Below are positions 28,074 through 37,640 of a stretch of DNA of 64,000 bases, one piece after another. Each line of letters starts with the position of its first letter. Position 1 is the first letter of the stretch. Origin of the DNA: Candidatus Mailhella excrementigallinarum (lineage in GTDB: Bacteria > Desulfobacterota > Desulfovibrionia > Desulfovibrionales > Desulfovibrionaceae). The position numbers were made by a program, and so were the translations under genes. The DNA lies in assembly GCA_944324075.1 (NCBI GenBank), contig CALUUZ010000001.1, forward strand, positions 372,001 to 436,000. The letters are read 5' to 3'. The notes under the pieces were generated by a model that saw nothing but the letters and a program-made list of their open reading frames with translations, was not told the DNA's origin and did not search any database.

Positions 28074-28200
28074 AGCATTTTGCTTATGAAATGCTCTCCT
28101 TCAGTCGGGCGAGGCGAGACTGAAGCCGCGCCGCCGGAGCAGCCGCAGTTCACCTGCGGCGTCATGTTCCGGCAGAAGCATGAAACCCGCGGGCCGGGGC
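28072..28200. repeat. Dispersed repeat R1, copy D (inverted)
   Basis: AGAGCATTTTGCTTATGAAATGCTCT (palindrome, 28072-28097, first 9 and last 9 bases pairing), CTTCAGTCGGGCGAGGCGAG, CCGCAGTTCACCTGCGG core, then CATGAAACCCGCGGGCCGG, which is the reverse of the copy B/C front part. The palindrome probably terminates the autotransporter message. Confidence 0.72.
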
Positions 28201-28613
28201 ACAGCGGTTCATCAGGATGCCCCGGCCGGATCGCCGTTTCATCCGCGGGCGGAGGCATTTCCGCCTCCGCAGGGAACTCAGCGTGATCTTCAGCCGGATA
28301 TCCCCGCTTCGCAGCGCGGGGGCGGGCCAGGCTCCCGGAAAGGGCGAACGCCCCTCCCCTTCCCCCGCGCGAAGCCCGCGCACGCCTTGCCTCAGGAGGG
28401 AATGCGCAGTCCCCGCAGGAACGAAAAAGAGGCAGGGGGACGCCCCGCCGCCGTCTCCGGAAACAGGATGCAGGGCGCGGGGGGAGCGCCGCGCTTCCCG
28501 GCCTGCCGCCCGCTACCCTGCGCAGGTGCATGCGCGATCCGGACATCCCCCCTGCCGCGTCGGAAAAGACAGGGCAGGACATAATGCTCCCGGCACAGCG
28601 GACGCTTCCGCGC
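28201..28613. other. GC-rich intergenic region
   Basis: Open frames exist on both strands, as expected at this base composition, but none has a ribosome-binding site, a start in a sensible place or a known motif. I see no gene. Confidence 0.5.
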
Positions 28614-28657
28614 AAAAAAAGCCGCCGCGCGGCGAATCCTTCGCGCCGCGCGGCGGC
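28614..28657 (-). terminator. Terminator of the DUF362 gene
   Basis: Perfect 14-bp stem GCCGCCGCGCGGCG (28621-28634) / CGCCGCGCGGCGGC (28644-28657) with seven A residues at 28614-28620, which read as a U tract on the minus strand. Confidence 0.92.
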
Positions 28658-28712
28658 CCCGGCCCTTTCGGAGGTGCTGAGCCGCAATGTCTGCCCGCTC
28701 TGCGGGCCGGAA

Positions 28713-29819
28713 CTACAGCCTGATCAGCTCGTATTCCCCGTTGCCGAGCCCAATGGCTTCGGCATGCGCAATCTGGCTGCGCCAGTCGGTAACGGGGTGA
28801 ATGCTGGTAAAGTGATCATGCCCGGCGTGATCGCACTGGCCCAGCACGCTTGAGGCGATGACCGGCGCGGCGTTCACGGCATCAATGCAGGCATGATCCA
28901 GCGCGACCGGATCGAAACCGGCGAACATGCCGATATCCGGCACCACAGCGGCATCATTTTCACCGTGGCAGTCGCAGCACGGGGAAACCTGATTGACGAT
29001 GCTGACATGGAAATGGGGCCGCCCGTCCACCACCGCCTTGGCATATTCCGCCATGCGGCTGTTGACGTCCGCGCTGTTGGCATCGATATCGCTTGCAATG
29101 GCGCTGAAGTTGCAGACGCCGATACAGCGGCCGCAGCCCACGCATTTCTCATGATCGATGTGCGCCTTGTGTTCCGTGATGCTGATGGCTTCCTGCGCGC
29201 AGTACCGGGTACAGGTGCGGCATCCCCGGCATTTTTCCGCATCCACGGAGGGCTTGCCGTTGCAGTGCATGGCCATCTTGCCCGCGCGGCTGCCGCAGCC
29301 CATGCCGATATTCTTGATCGCCCCGCCGAAGCCGGTAAGCTCGTGCCCCTTGAAATGGGTAAGGGAAATGAAGATATCCGCATCCATGACCGCCCGTCCG
29401 ATGAACGCGGTCCTGAGAATCCTGCCGCCGTTCACGGGCACTTCCACATCGTCCGTCCCCTTCAGGCCGTCGCCGATAATAATCTGGCAGCCTGTGGACA
29501 GCATGGAAAACCCGTTTTCATTGGCGGCAGTCATGTGTTCCAGCGCATCCTTGCGCCGCCCGACATACAGCGTATTGCAATCCGTGAGAAAAGGCCTGCC
29601 GCCAAGAGCCTTCACCCTGTCGGCCACCGCCTTGGCGAAGTTCGGCCGCAGGAAGGAAAGATTCCCGGGTTCGCCGAAATGCAGCTTGATCGCCACGAAC
29701 TTGTTTTCAAAATCAATCTCTCCGATGCCTGCGGCGATCATCAGCTTGTCCAGCTTTTCCAGCAGGCTGGTGCCTACCTTGCAGCGCATGTCGGTAAAAT
29801 ACACTTTCGAAACGCTCAT
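28713..29819 (-). CDS. DUF362 domain protein with two [4Fe-4S] ferredoxin motifs
   Basis: A 368-residue cytoplasmic iron-sulfur protein. Residues 1-180 are DUF362 (KVYFTDMR, KLHFGEPGN, LTHFKGHELTGFGGAIKNIG). A bacterial 2x[4Fe-4S] segment follows: CRGCRTCTRYC near residue 194 and CVGCGRCIGVC near 223. The C-terminal part has CCDCHGEND and DPVALDHACIDAVN. Such proteins are common in anaerobes and their redox partner is not known. The gene is monocistronic, ends in a clear terminator, and its upstream region is shared with the divergent chemoreceptor gene. Confidence 0.87.
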   Translation of the reverse strand: MSVSKVYFTDMRCKVGTSLLEKLDKLMIAAGIGEIDFENKFVAIKLHFGEPGNLSFLRPNFAKAVADRVKALGGRPFLTDCNTLYVGRRKDALEHMTAANENGFSMLSTGCQIIIGDGLKGTDDVEVPVNGGRILRTAFIGRAVMDADIFISLTHFKGHELTGFGGAIKNIGMGCGSRAGKMAMHCNGKPSVDAEKCRGCRTCTRYCAQEAISITEHKAHIDHEKCVGCGRCIGVCNFSAIASDIDANSADVNSRMAEYAKAVVDGRPHFHVSIVNQVSPCCDCHGENDAAVVPDIGMFAGFDPVALDHACIDAVNAAPVIASSVLGQCDHAGHDHFTSIHPVTDWRSQIAHAEAIGLGNGEYELIRL

Positions 29820-30448
29820 GGGCGCAACCTCCTCGCTTGGCGACGCGCATGCCCCCGCATCGTTTCAGGAAGGCCGGTTCCCGAAACGCCGGACAGTCGC
29901 AATCATTGGTCAGATTATTTCAGATATTTTACGGCAAGACCGGGTGGGACGCAAGAACACGGCAAAGCGCGCTCCGCAGAGAAATGGTGCGGCGGCGGCC
30001 GGACATGCTGCTCTGCTCCGGCATGGAAGGCAATGCCTGCTGCCGCGACGACTTCCATAATCTAAATGCAGGCCCCTCTGACACCTGCCGTTCTCCTGGC
30101 GTCACCAGCGGAACATGTTCTGCCGCGCCCCTCCATGCAGCCTCCAGCCGGAAGAAGTTCGTCTTTCCTGCCCCGCCGGCGCCCGCCCTCCGATACTCTG
30201 AGCCAGCCGGCACCATTTTGCAGCAGTATTGGAAAATACATATTAATAAAACTATCTTTCAAAAAATGGATTGACTTTGCATGTCATTCGACAAGAATAA
30301 TACGAAGTAAAATTTAAAAACCCTGGCCCCTGCTTTTTAATATCAAATAAACAGTGACGGCTGCCACGGAACACTTTTTCTTTATCCCCACATTTCAAAA
30401 AACAGCCTTGTCTGTTTCACCCGTCTGTGATGCATGAGGATTCCTGTC
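29820..30448. other. Divergent intergenic region
   Basis: About 630 bp between DUF362 and the chemoreceptor. The left half is GC-rich; the part from 30225 to 30430 is AT-rich and probably holds the receptor promoter. No canonical sigma-28 flagellar promoter is obvious. No gene supported. Confidence 0.5.
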
Positions 30449-32782
30449 ATGTCCTGGAACGATATTGCCGTCAGAAAAAAACTGTACGCCTTTTTTCTTT
30501 TCAACAGTATTTTCTTTATCGCCGTCATGGCGCTGATAACCCATAACCTGTATATCGTGGGCGATGATGCCGAACTGTTGAGCAGACCCCGCAGCGATAC
30601 CAGACTGCTGGCCGCCGAAGTCAGCCATCTGCAATGGGCGCTGAACGTGCAGAACTACGTCATGGACGGTGGAGAACATGAACTGGGCGTCGTTCTTGAC
30701 GGCCGCAAATGCGCGTTCGGCACATGGTTCTACAGCGGAGGCCGTGAACAGATGGCGCAGGCCCTTCCCTCCACACGCGCCGTTCTTTCCGATCTGGAGG
30801 AACATCATCTCAGGCTGCACGAAAGCGCGGGGCTTATCCACGACGACATCACGCGCGGCGACACCGCGGCTGCGCGTGTACACTTTGAAAGCGCAACCAT
30901 GCCCCTTCTGGCCCGGATTCAGGAGGATCTGGGCAGGGCCGTCGCGCTTTCCCGCGATTCGGAGTCCGGCATCATCGCCAGGCTGAACGCCAGCCTGAGG
31001 GATATGATCCGGCTGGCTCTCATGACCTCGGCTGCTTTCCTGCTTGCGGGAATACTGGCCGCGTTCATGCTCGTGCGCGGGATCTGCAATCCGCTCGGCT
31101 GTCTGACTGCGGCGGCCCGGCGCGTGGCGAACGGCGAGTTCGCGCCTGTGGAACTCGACCGGAAGGATGAAGTCGGGCAACTGGCCGCAGCCTTCAACAC
31201 CATGACCGGAGTCGTCAAGGAAAAACTTGGCGTGGCGGAGGGGATCATGCGCGGCATGACCGTGCCCTTTGCGGCCTGCGATTTGCAGGGCCGTCTGACC
31301 CATGTCAACCGCAACATGCTGGACTGCTGGGGCAGAACAGGCCATCCGGAAGATTACATCGGCGTGCCTTCCGGGGATTTTTTCCTTGCCGGCGCGTCAA
31401 AGGATGCCGTTTTCGCCCATACGCTGCATGACAGCGCGGCCGTCATCGACCGTGCTCTTACCATCGTCACGCCGACCGGCTCACGAAAGCATCTGAGACT
31501 GGACACCGCTCCGCTGCGGAATCTCGACGGCGAGATCGTGGGCGCATTCACCATACATACGGATCTGACCGAAATTTACGCGCAGAAAGATCACATCGCC
31601 GAACTTGTCAATAATACCTATCGCTCGGCCGGTACGGCGCGGGAGATTTCCCGCACCCAGTCCGAAGCCTTTGAAAACCTGCTGATCGAACTGACCGCCA
31701 CCAGACAAAAGGCGGAAGAGCAGGATCGGGACGCCACAGCGGCCGCAGGCACCGTACGGGACATGAATGACGCCATGCGCGGTATGGCGGAAAATGTGGC
31801 CCAGAGCATGGAAAAATCCAGAAATGCCCAGATAGAGGCCGAACAGGGCACGGACGTGGTGCGACAGACCATTTCCTGTATCGGAGAAGTGGCGGAACAA
31901 ACCGCGGATGTGGCCGCCAGGATGAAGGAGCTGGACTCCCGCGCCACAGACATCGGCAAGATTCTGGAACTGATAAAGGATGTGGCGGATCAGACCAATC
32001 TGCTGGCCCTGAATGCCGCCATAGAAGCGGCAAGGGCGGGCGAAGCGGGCAAGGGCTTCGCGGTGGTGGCCGATGAAGTGCGCAAGCTGGCGGAAAAAAC
32101 CATGCGCGCCACTGACGAGGTTTCCGGCGCGGTTTCGGCGATCCAGAGCAGTGTGCAGGCCAGTGCGGATGCAACGGACAAGGCTGTCGCGCTTACCCGC
32201 AGGGCAACCGAACTGGCCGACTCGTCGGGTACCCGGCTGAATCATATCCAGCAGGTCATAGGACAGGCGGTGGACGACATCGCATCCATAACGGAAGAAA
32301 CGACCAGACAATCCCGGGTCAGCGAGCATGTCATGCTCATGATGGAAAACTTCAGCAAGCAGGCCCACCTTACTTCCATGAATATGGAAAATTCTTCCGG
32401 CCATGCCTCTGAACTGCGAAGCCTTTCCGAGGAGTTGTGCAAAATCATCGAGTCCCTGCGCAGCGAACGCAGGATAGAAGAACGCCACGATATTACTTTC
32501 CCCTGTCGTTTGCATCTCTCCTCCCGGGGCGGCTGCCAGTGCCCGGCCAGGCTTCTGGACATCAGCGCATCCGGGCTGCGCGTACAGCTTGAAGACGCGG
32601 CCTGTACCTGCAGGCAGGGCGAAGAAGTCCGCATTGATTCGGCCCCGACCTTTTTCAACGGCCTGTTGGACGGAAAAGATTCACAGGTCGTATGGACTCA
32701 TGGCGACATGCTCGGCCTGCATTTCGACGAGCCCCTGAGCCCCGACACTCTCAAAAGCTTTCTGACTTTCCGCAAGGATTAG
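30449..32782 (+). CDS. Methyl-accepting chemotaxis protein with CZB-like, HAMP, PAS and PilZ domains
   Basis: A 777-residue receptor. Membrane segments lie at about 12-32 and 187-208. The periplasmic loop carries a CZB-like zinc site: H60, C88 in [12 protein letters not shown]120 and H124, with the family spacing (H-x27-C, and H-x3-H). HAMP (about 209-262) and a PAS domain (about 270-378) follow. The signalling tip reads [20 protein letters not shown] near 509. The C-terminus (about 671-765) is a PilZ domain: RRIEER gives RxxxR and DISASGL gives DxSxxG, the c-di-GMP-binding pair. The start at 30449 is chosen for its GAGG box; an ATG at 30434 lacks one. It probably senses a periplasmic zinc- or hypochlorite-like signal and integrates c-di-GMP (inference). 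Confidence 0.9.
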   Translation: MSWNDIAVRKKLYAFFLFNSIFFIAVMALITHNLYIVGDDAELLSRPRSDTRLLAAEVSHLQWALNVQNYVMDGGEHELGVVLDGRKCAFGTWFYSGGREQMAQALPSTRAVLSDLEEHHLRLHESAGLIHDDITRGDTAAARVHFESATMPLLARIQEDLGRAVALSRDSESGIIARLNASLRDMIRLALMTSAAFLLAGILAAFMLVRGICNPLGCLTAAARRVANGEFAPVELDRKDEVGQLAAAFNTMTGVVKEKLGVAEGIMRGMTVPFAACDLQGRLTHVNRNMLDCWGRTGHPEDYIGVPSGDFFLAGASKDAVFAHTLHDSAAVIDRALTIVTPTGSRKHLRLDTAPLRNLDGEIVGAFTIHTDLTEIYAQKDHIAELVNNTYRSAGTAREISRTQSEAFENLLIELTATRQKAEEQDRDATAAAGTVRDMNDAMRGMAENVAQSMEKSRNAQIEAEQGTDVVRQTISCIGEVAEQTADVAARMKELDSRATDIGKILELIKDVADQTNLLALNAAIEAARAGEAGKGFAVVADEVRKLAEKTMRATDEVSGAVSAIQSSVQASADATDKAVALTRRATELADSSGTRLNHIQQVIGQAVDDIASITEETTRQSRVSEHVMLMMENFSKQAHLTSMNMENSSGHASELRSLSEELCKIIESLRSERRIEERHDITFPCRLHLSSRGGCQCPARLLDISASGLRVQLEDAACTCRQGEEVRIDSAPTFFNGLLDGKDSQVVWTHGDMLGLHFDEPLSPDTLKSFLTFRKD

Positions 32783-32869
32783 GCTTTGTCACACTCGGAA
32801 CCTTCTGCCGCCGGAAGTTCCGCCGACAAGCCTCCTGCTCTGTGTTCCGGTCCGCAGATTTCACACCTG

Positions 32870-33055
32870 AAATGTTTCAATCCGCACGCCCCCTGTCCGC
32901 CGACTGACTGAAGCAGCCGACGGACAGGGGGCGTGCGGATTGCCCCTTCCCTGAAGGGAAGGGGGACGGAAAAGGATTTCAGCGGCTTCGCCGTCTTGTC
33001 AACTCCTCTTTTCCCCATAAAGGGGGAGGTCTCAAAACACAAAGGAATTTTTGAT
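32870..33055. repeat. Dispersed hairpin repeat H, copy 2 (perfect 21-bp stem)
   Basis: Left arm 32879-32899 (AATCCGCACGCCCCCTGTCC plus G) and right arm 32921-32941 are exact reverse complements, with a 21-nt loop. A CTTCCCTGAAGGGAAG palindrome (32947-32962), AAAAGGATTTC, CGGCTTCGCCGTC and ACAAAGGAATTTTT follow, in the same order as copy H1 at 14931. Confidence 0.8.
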
Positions 33056-33158
33056 GGACTGCGGACCGGACTGTGAGTGGCCGCAGCGCCCCGGGCCGTC
33101 AGTACAGGGCGCCTTGCACTATGAAGAAGAGATACTGCCCTGCTCCGCTTGATTTCGG

Positions 33159-33182
33159 GAGCGTTTTCAAAGCAAAACGCTT
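33159..33182. repeat. R1-type palindrome alone
   Basis: GAGCGTTTTCAAAGCAAAACGCTT: arms AGCGTTTT/AAAACGCT with loop CAAAGC, an isolated relative of the R1 ends. Confidence 0.45.
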
Positions 33183-33502
33183 ATGCCTCGACATGCCGTG
33201 GAGAATACGCGGAGAACAGGTTCTGCTCCATTCAGCTTCGGGAATAATTCCAACGTGAAGCCGCTTCAGAAAAACGGCTTCATTTCCTTTCTTCCCCCTC
33301 CGGCAAGTCCTGCTTCAAGGCAGCATCATTGCCGCAGGGAACCGGCTGCGCCTCTCCCATATTCCTGCATAGCCCACAGGCGGCACCTTTTCGAGTCCGA
33401 ACCGGGAGGCGGCATTCAGACAGTCCGGTTTCTCCGCAATCGTTCTCCCCGGCCGGCCCGCGCTCACGCATCCGTTCCGCGCGGAAAGAAAGCGGGATCA
33501 TG

Positions 33503-33530
33503 AAAAGCCCCGCACAGGGGCGGGGCTTTT
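33503..33530 (-). terminator. Terminator of the dsr operon
   Basis: Perfect 11-bp stem AAAAGCCCCGC (33503-33513) / GCGGGGCTTTT (33520-33530), loop ACAGGG. The A run gives a U tract on the minus strand 30 bp after the dsrP stop; the T run could also serve the plus strand. Confidence 0.9.
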
Positions 33531-33558
33531 ACTGCTTTGAATCCAGGGCTGAGCGAGC

Positions 33559-34737
33559 TTATTCGGACAGTTCGAACTCCTCGCCGGCTTCCTTTTTCAC
33601 ATCCAGGGCAATCTTCCAGAGAACGGAGACAATCAGCGCCCCCAGGGCAAAAATGCCGAGTCCCACGGAAATTTCCCAGAAAGAAGGTGTGTAGATTTCA
33701 ATGGTTTCATACGGAGTCGGGGTAAAGCCGCCGATAAGAAGTCCCAGACTCTTGTCGATCCATGTGGCGATGAACAGCATGATCAGCGCCCAGGGGAGGA
33801 TCTTGTCGTTTGTGCGGAAACGCGGCGTAATCAGCAGGATCAGCGAGGCAAAGGCGAATACCACGGCCGTCCACATCCAGCCGTTCACCCAGGCGTCAAC
33901 ACCCTCATGCCCCATGAACAGGAACACGATGGGGTCGGCATGGCCGGGAATGCCGCTGTAGAAGGCGGTGAACAGTTCCAGACAGTACAGGAACACGTTG
34001 ATGCCCATGGCGTAGGTGATGATCAGCGAAAGCGGACGCACCACAGCCTTGCCGGGATCAAACTTCGTCAGCTTCTTCAACAGAAAGAGCAGCAGAAGCA
34101 GCAGCGCCGGACCGGAACAGAAGGCGGAGGCCAGGAAACGCGCGGCCATGACGGCGGTAAGCCAGTAATGGCGGCCGGGAAGCCCCGCATACAGGAAACC
34201 GGTGACGGTATGGATGGAGAAGGCCCAGAAAATGGACAGGTACACAAGGTACTTGATCCACCTGGGCGGGTTTACGTCATAGCGTTCGGCTTCCAGCGTG
34301 GTCCAGCCGATGATCGCGTTCAGGAACAGGTAGCCCAGCAGCACCGTGGCGTCCCAGAACATGACGGAGTTCGGCGTGGGATGAAGGAACATGTTCAGCA
34401 CGCGCTGCGGCTGGCCCATATCCACCACGATGAACAGCATGCACATGACCACCGCGCCGATGGCGAGGAATTCCCCGAAGATGATCACCCGCTTGAATGG
34501 CTTGTAATGATGGAAGTAGGCAGGCAGCACCAGCATGACGGCGCCCGCCGCCACACCCACCAGATAGGTGAACTGAGCGATGTAGAAGCCCCATGAGATA
34601 TTGCGGGAAAGCCCGGTGATCTTGAGACCGTAACAGAGCTGGAACACATAGACGATGAAGGCGTAACCTATGATGCACAGCAGGAAGCTGAGCCAGAGAT
34701 AGAACTTGGGCGTACCCTTGAGCACTCGTTCGAGCAT
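33559..34737 (-). CDS. dsrP: DsrP, NrfD-family membrane subunit of DsrMKJOP
   Basis: A 392-residue polytopic quinone-interacting subunit with about ten membrane segments. Family features include MLERVLKGTPKFYLWLSFLL at the start, QFTYLVGVAAGAVMLVLPAYFHHY near 53, GQPQRVLNMFLHPTPNSVMFWD near 107, and HTVTGFLYAGLPGRHYW near 178. The charged C-terminus is cytoplasmic. It is the last gene of dsrMKJOP, 9 bp after dsrO. It takes electrons from menaquinol together with DsrO in the proposed complex. Confidence 0.96.
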   Translation of the reverse strand: MLERVLKGTPKFYLWLSFLLCIIGYAFIVYVFQLCYGLKITGLSRNISWGFYIAQFTYLVGVAAGAVMLVLPAYFHHYKPFKRVIIFGEFLAIGAVVMCMLFIVVDMGQPQRVLNMFLHPTPNSVMFWDATVLLGYLFLNAIIGWTTLEAERYDVNPPRWIKYLVYLSIFWAFSIHTVTGFLYAGLPGRHYWLTAVMAARFLASAFCSGPALLLLLLFLLKKLTKFDPGKAVVRPLSLIITYAMGINVFLYCLELFTAFYSGIPGHADPIVFLFMGHEGVDAWVNGWMWTAVVFAFASLILLITPRFRTNDKILPWALIMLFIATWIDKSLGLLIGGFTPTPYETIEIYTPSFWEISVGLGIFALGALIVSVLWKIALDVKKEAGEEFELSE

Positions 34738-34746
34738 GGCGTCCTC

Positions 34747-35529
34747 CTAGATGATGTAGTAGACGCCGGGGTCGGTGCCCAGAGAGGGCTTGCGGCGTAT
34801 GCTGTAGTTTTCCGCCAGGGCCTTGCTCACCACGGAGTCGGGGTCGCGCAGATCCCCGAAGAGAATGGCTCCTTCGGAAGCCTCCACGCACACCGGGAGC
34901 AGACCCTTTTCAAGGCGCTCGGCGCAGAAGGTGCATTTTTCCACCACGCCGCGCATGCGGGTAGGATAGGCGGGATTCAGGTCCTTGATGAAAGGACGGG
35001 GATCCTGGAAATTGAAGCTGCGGGACCCGTACGGGCAGGCGGCCATGCAGAAACGGCATCCGATGCAGCGGTGGTAGTCAATGGCCACCAGCCCCTGCTC
35101 CGTCTTGTAGGTGGCCTTTACCGGGCACACCCGTACACAGGAAGGATTTTCGCAGTGGTTGCACAGCATGAAGAAGCGGCTTTCCTCCACGCGGGTGGGA
35201 AGCACGGGATGCACCTCGTCGGAAAAGGCGTGGTGGTAGGTGTCGTCCCACAGCCATTTCACTTCCTGCGTGCCGGGAATATCGGGCACATTATGGTATT
35301 TGTGACAGGCGTCGATGACCTTGCGCATCCGCTCCACGGTATTGAGCTTGCGCGTATCAATGACCATGGCCCAGCGTCCGGCCTTCAGCGCCTTTTCCGA
35401 GGCCTCGTAAGACCCCCTGCCCGCCGGAGCCGGCGCGGACCCGGCGGCCATGGCCGCGCCCGCGCCGCCGGCCAGCGCGAACGCCGAGAGCCCGGCCACT
35501 TTCAGAAAATAACGTCTACTCGAATTCAT
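34747..35529 (-). CDS. dsrO: DsrO, periplasmic iron-sulfur subunit of DsrMKJOP
   Basis: A 260-residue periplasmic ferredoxin-like protein exported by the Tat pathway: the leader has SSRRYFLKVAGLSAFALAGG. Cluster-binding cysteines are in CNHCENPSCVRVCPVKA, CIGCRFCMAACPYGSR and CTFCAERLEKGLLPVC. The C-terminal GTDPGVYYII is typical of DsrO. It overlaps the dsrJ stop by 14 bp and is 9 bp from dsrP. Confidence 0.96.
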   Translation of the reverse strand: MNSSRRYFLKVAGLSAFALAGGAGAAMAAGSAPAPAGRGSYEASEKALKAGRWAMVIDTRKLNTVERMRKVIDACHKYHNVPDIPGTQEVKWLWDDTYHHAFSDEVHPVLPTRVEESRFFMLCNHCENPSCVRVCPVKATYKTEQGLVAIDYHRCIGCRFCMAACPYGSRSFNFQDPRPFIKDLNPAYPTRMRGVVEKCTFCAERLEKGLLPVCVEASEGAILFGDLRDPDSVVSKALAENYSIRRKPSLGTDPGVYYII

Positions 35530-35941
35530 GGTTATTCCCCTGAGGTATGACGTGGCAATCCCAGCAGTACGGGTTCACGCTGTTGGTATCATGGCATTTG
35601 TCGCAGAAGGCTTCCTTGTCGCCGTGGCAGGCCATGCAGGTATTCTGCAGGCTGGTTTCCCACTTGCGGCCGTCGCTCGCGACATACACGCGCTTTTCGT
35701 TGCGCAGCGCCTGATCCCTCCATTCAATGAGCAGGCTCATATGATTGGCGCGCATCCACTCCTTCGGTTCGATGCAGGCAGCTCCCGCATCCACGGACTG
35801 ACCGTCGATCACGATCTGCCCCTTGGGCAGAGCGACTTCCGGATACCTGTACTCTTCCGAACCGAAGTTCAGCCAGAACGGCATGGTGAAGATCCCCACG
35901 AAGACCGCAAGGCCGGGGATGACATACTTTGCGTTATACAT
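35516..35941 (-). CDS. dsrJ: DsrJ, triheme cytochrome c subunit
   Basis: A 141-residue membrane-anchored periplasmic cytochrome. The N-terminal anchor is VIPGLAVFVGIFTMPFWLNF. Three CxxCH heme sites are visible: CMACH, CDKCH and CWDCH. A conserved Cys in GAACIEPKEWMR is the proposed unusual His/Cys ligand of one heme. It overlaps the dsrK stop by one base and dsrO by 14. Confidence 0.95.
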   Translation of the reverse strand: MYNAKYVIPGLAVFVGIFTMPFWLNFGSEEYRYPEVALPKGQIVIDGQSVDAGAACIEPKEWMRANHMSLLIEWRDQALRNEKRVYVASDGRKWETSLQNTCMACHGDKEAFCDKCHDTNSVNPYCWDCHVIPQGNNHEFE

Positions 35942-37629
35942 TACGCGTCCTCCTCAGACTTCGGCTCAGTCGCGGCTCCGGTGCCGATTTCCTCCGGTTC
36001 CTGCGTTTCAGGCTCTTCCGGCTCAGGATCGGGGAAAGGCAGATCTTCCTGGCGCATATCCATGGTACGGGGGATTTCGCCCTTCATCACCAGCGCGTTG
36101 GCGACCAGTTCATGCAGGCCGCTGACCGTAACCTCGGGCACCCAGTATTCCGTCAGAGGAGGCAGGGCCGCGCGGTCAAGCGCGCACACGCAGGCCATCC
36201 AGTTGACGTTGTGCTTGTCCGCCACATAGCGCAGGGCATTGGCCCGGGGGAAGCCGCCGCGCATGCGGATATCCATGATTTCCTCCGTGTTCAGGCCGGA
36301 ACCGGAACCGCAGCAGAACGTTTCCTCGCGGATGGTATGTTCGGGCATTTCCACAAAATTGTTGCACACCGCGCGCAGAACGGCGCGAGGCTCTTCCAGC
36401 AGCCCCATGCCGCGGGCCGGGTTGCACGAATCGTGCCACGTCGTGATGATGTGGTTGTTGCGTTCCGGCCGCAGATTGAGCTTGTCGTGATGGATGAGAT
36501 CCGCGGTGAATTCCGCGATATGCACCATTTTGGTGGCCGCCGCGTTTTTGAACACCGTTCCGGTGATCGGCGATACGGGCTGTTCCAGATTCGGCGGGGT
36601 GGGACCGTTGTAGGTGGCCATATACTGGTTCACCACACGCCACATATGTCCGCACTCGCCGCCGAGAATCCATTTTGACCCCAGGCGTTCGGCCTCCGCG
36701 TACATTTTGGCGTTCAGCTTCTTGGCCACGTCGAAGGACACGAAGGAACCGAAGTTGCCGCCTTCCGAGGCGTAGGTGGAAAGGGTGTAGTCCAGCCCCA
36801 GCTCATGGAAGAGCATGAGGTACCCCATGAAGGTATAGATGCCCGGATCGGCGAAATAGTCGCCGGACGGGGTGATGAACAGGATTTCGTGCCCCTTTTC
36901 GTTGAAGGGAGGATCAATGCGGATACCCGTGATCGTCTCGATATCGTCGCACAGGAATTCGACGATTTCCTTCATTGCATGGGGCTGGATGCCGAGATGG
37001 TTGCCGGTGCGGTTGCAGTTGGACACCGGGTCCATGATCCAGTTGGAGGCAAGGCCCAGTTCCAGCAGCATCTCGCGCACCAGAACCGTCAGTTCGGCGG
37101 TGTCGATGCCGTAGGGGCAGTACAGGGAGCAGCGGCGGCACTCGGAACACTGGTAGAAGTAGCTGTACCACTCCTTGATGATGCCGGCGTCCAGCCTGCG
37201 GGCTCCGGCCACCTTGCCGAGCAGCCTGCCCGCCAGGGTGAAGTCCTTGCGGTACACCGAACGCAGAAGTTCGGCGCGCAGTACGGGCATGTTCTTGGGA
37301 TCATTGGTGCCGAGGAAGAAATGACACTTGTCCGCGCACGCGCCGCAGCGCACGCATACATCCATGAACACCTTGAGGGAACGGTGCTTGTCAAGCCGTT
37401 CCTTCAGGGCGTTGTACATGATGTCTTCCCAGTTGGCGGGAAGGTTCCAGTCCTGATCCTCCGGCGCCCAGGCATGGGCGCGCTTGAAGCCGAGGCCGAG
37501 CAGGGTATCCGGCTTGGCCGGATAACAGTAGTTCCCGGGACGGATCTCCGATTTGACGTCCATCCATCCCTTGGCGGGAAAAGCCGGCGTGGCGGCCAGC
37601 AATTCAGCGGGTGTGGGCATTTTGGGCAT
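35941..37629 (-). CDS. dsrK: DsrK, HdrD-like iron-sulfur subunit
   Basis: A 562-residue cytoplasmic subunit related to heterodisulfide reductase HdrD. It interacts with DsrC trisulfide during sulfite reduction. Two [4Fe-4S] ferredoxin motifs lie at CVRCGACADKC (about 92) and CSECRRCSLYCPYG (about 155). A CCG-type special cluster site is present with TWHDSCNPARGMG (about 390) and ETFCCGSGSGLN (about 440). The C-terminal 40 residues are acidic and Pro/Glu-rich. It is preceded by dsrM (11 bp gap). Confidence 0.96.
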   Translation of the reverse strand: MPKMPTPAELLAATPAFPAKGWMDVKSEIRPGNYCYPAKPDTLLGLGFKRAHAWAPEDQDWNLPANWEDIMYNALKERLDKHRSLKVFMDVCVRCGACADKCHFFLGTNDPKNMPVLRAELLRSVYRKDFTLAGRLLGKVAGARRLDAGIIKEWYSYFYQCSECRRCSLYCPYGIDTAELTVLVREMLLELGLASNWIMDPVSNCNRTGNHLGIQPHAMKEIVEFLCDDIETITGIRIDPPFNEKGHEILFITPSGDYFADPGIYTFMGYLMLFHELGLDYTLSTYASEGGNFGSFVSFDVAKKLNAKMYAEAERLGSKWILGGECGHMWRVVNQYMATYNGPTPPNLEQPVSPITGTVFKNAAATKMVHIAEFTADLIHHDKLNLRPERNNHIITTWHDSCNPARGMGLLEEPRAVLRAVCNNFVEMPEHTIREETFCCGSGSGLNTEEIMDIRMRGGFPRANALRYVADKHNVNWMACVCALDRAALPPLTEYWVPEVTVSGLHELVANALVMKGEIPRTMDMRQEDLPFPDPEPEEPETQEPEEIGTGAATEPKSEEDA

Positions 37630-37640
37630 GGCCGTACTCC

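Larger units (their letters stand above)
32783..33558. other. Convergent intergenic region
   Basis: About 775 bp without a supported gene. It holds repeat H2, a small palindrome and the dsr terminator, listed separately; the rest shows nothing recognisable. Confidence 0.5.

Noticed and set aside
28217-28723. Overlapping frames downstream of the autotransporter
   Set aside because: Several frames overlap on both strands with no start signals; the region contains a repeat and a terminator.
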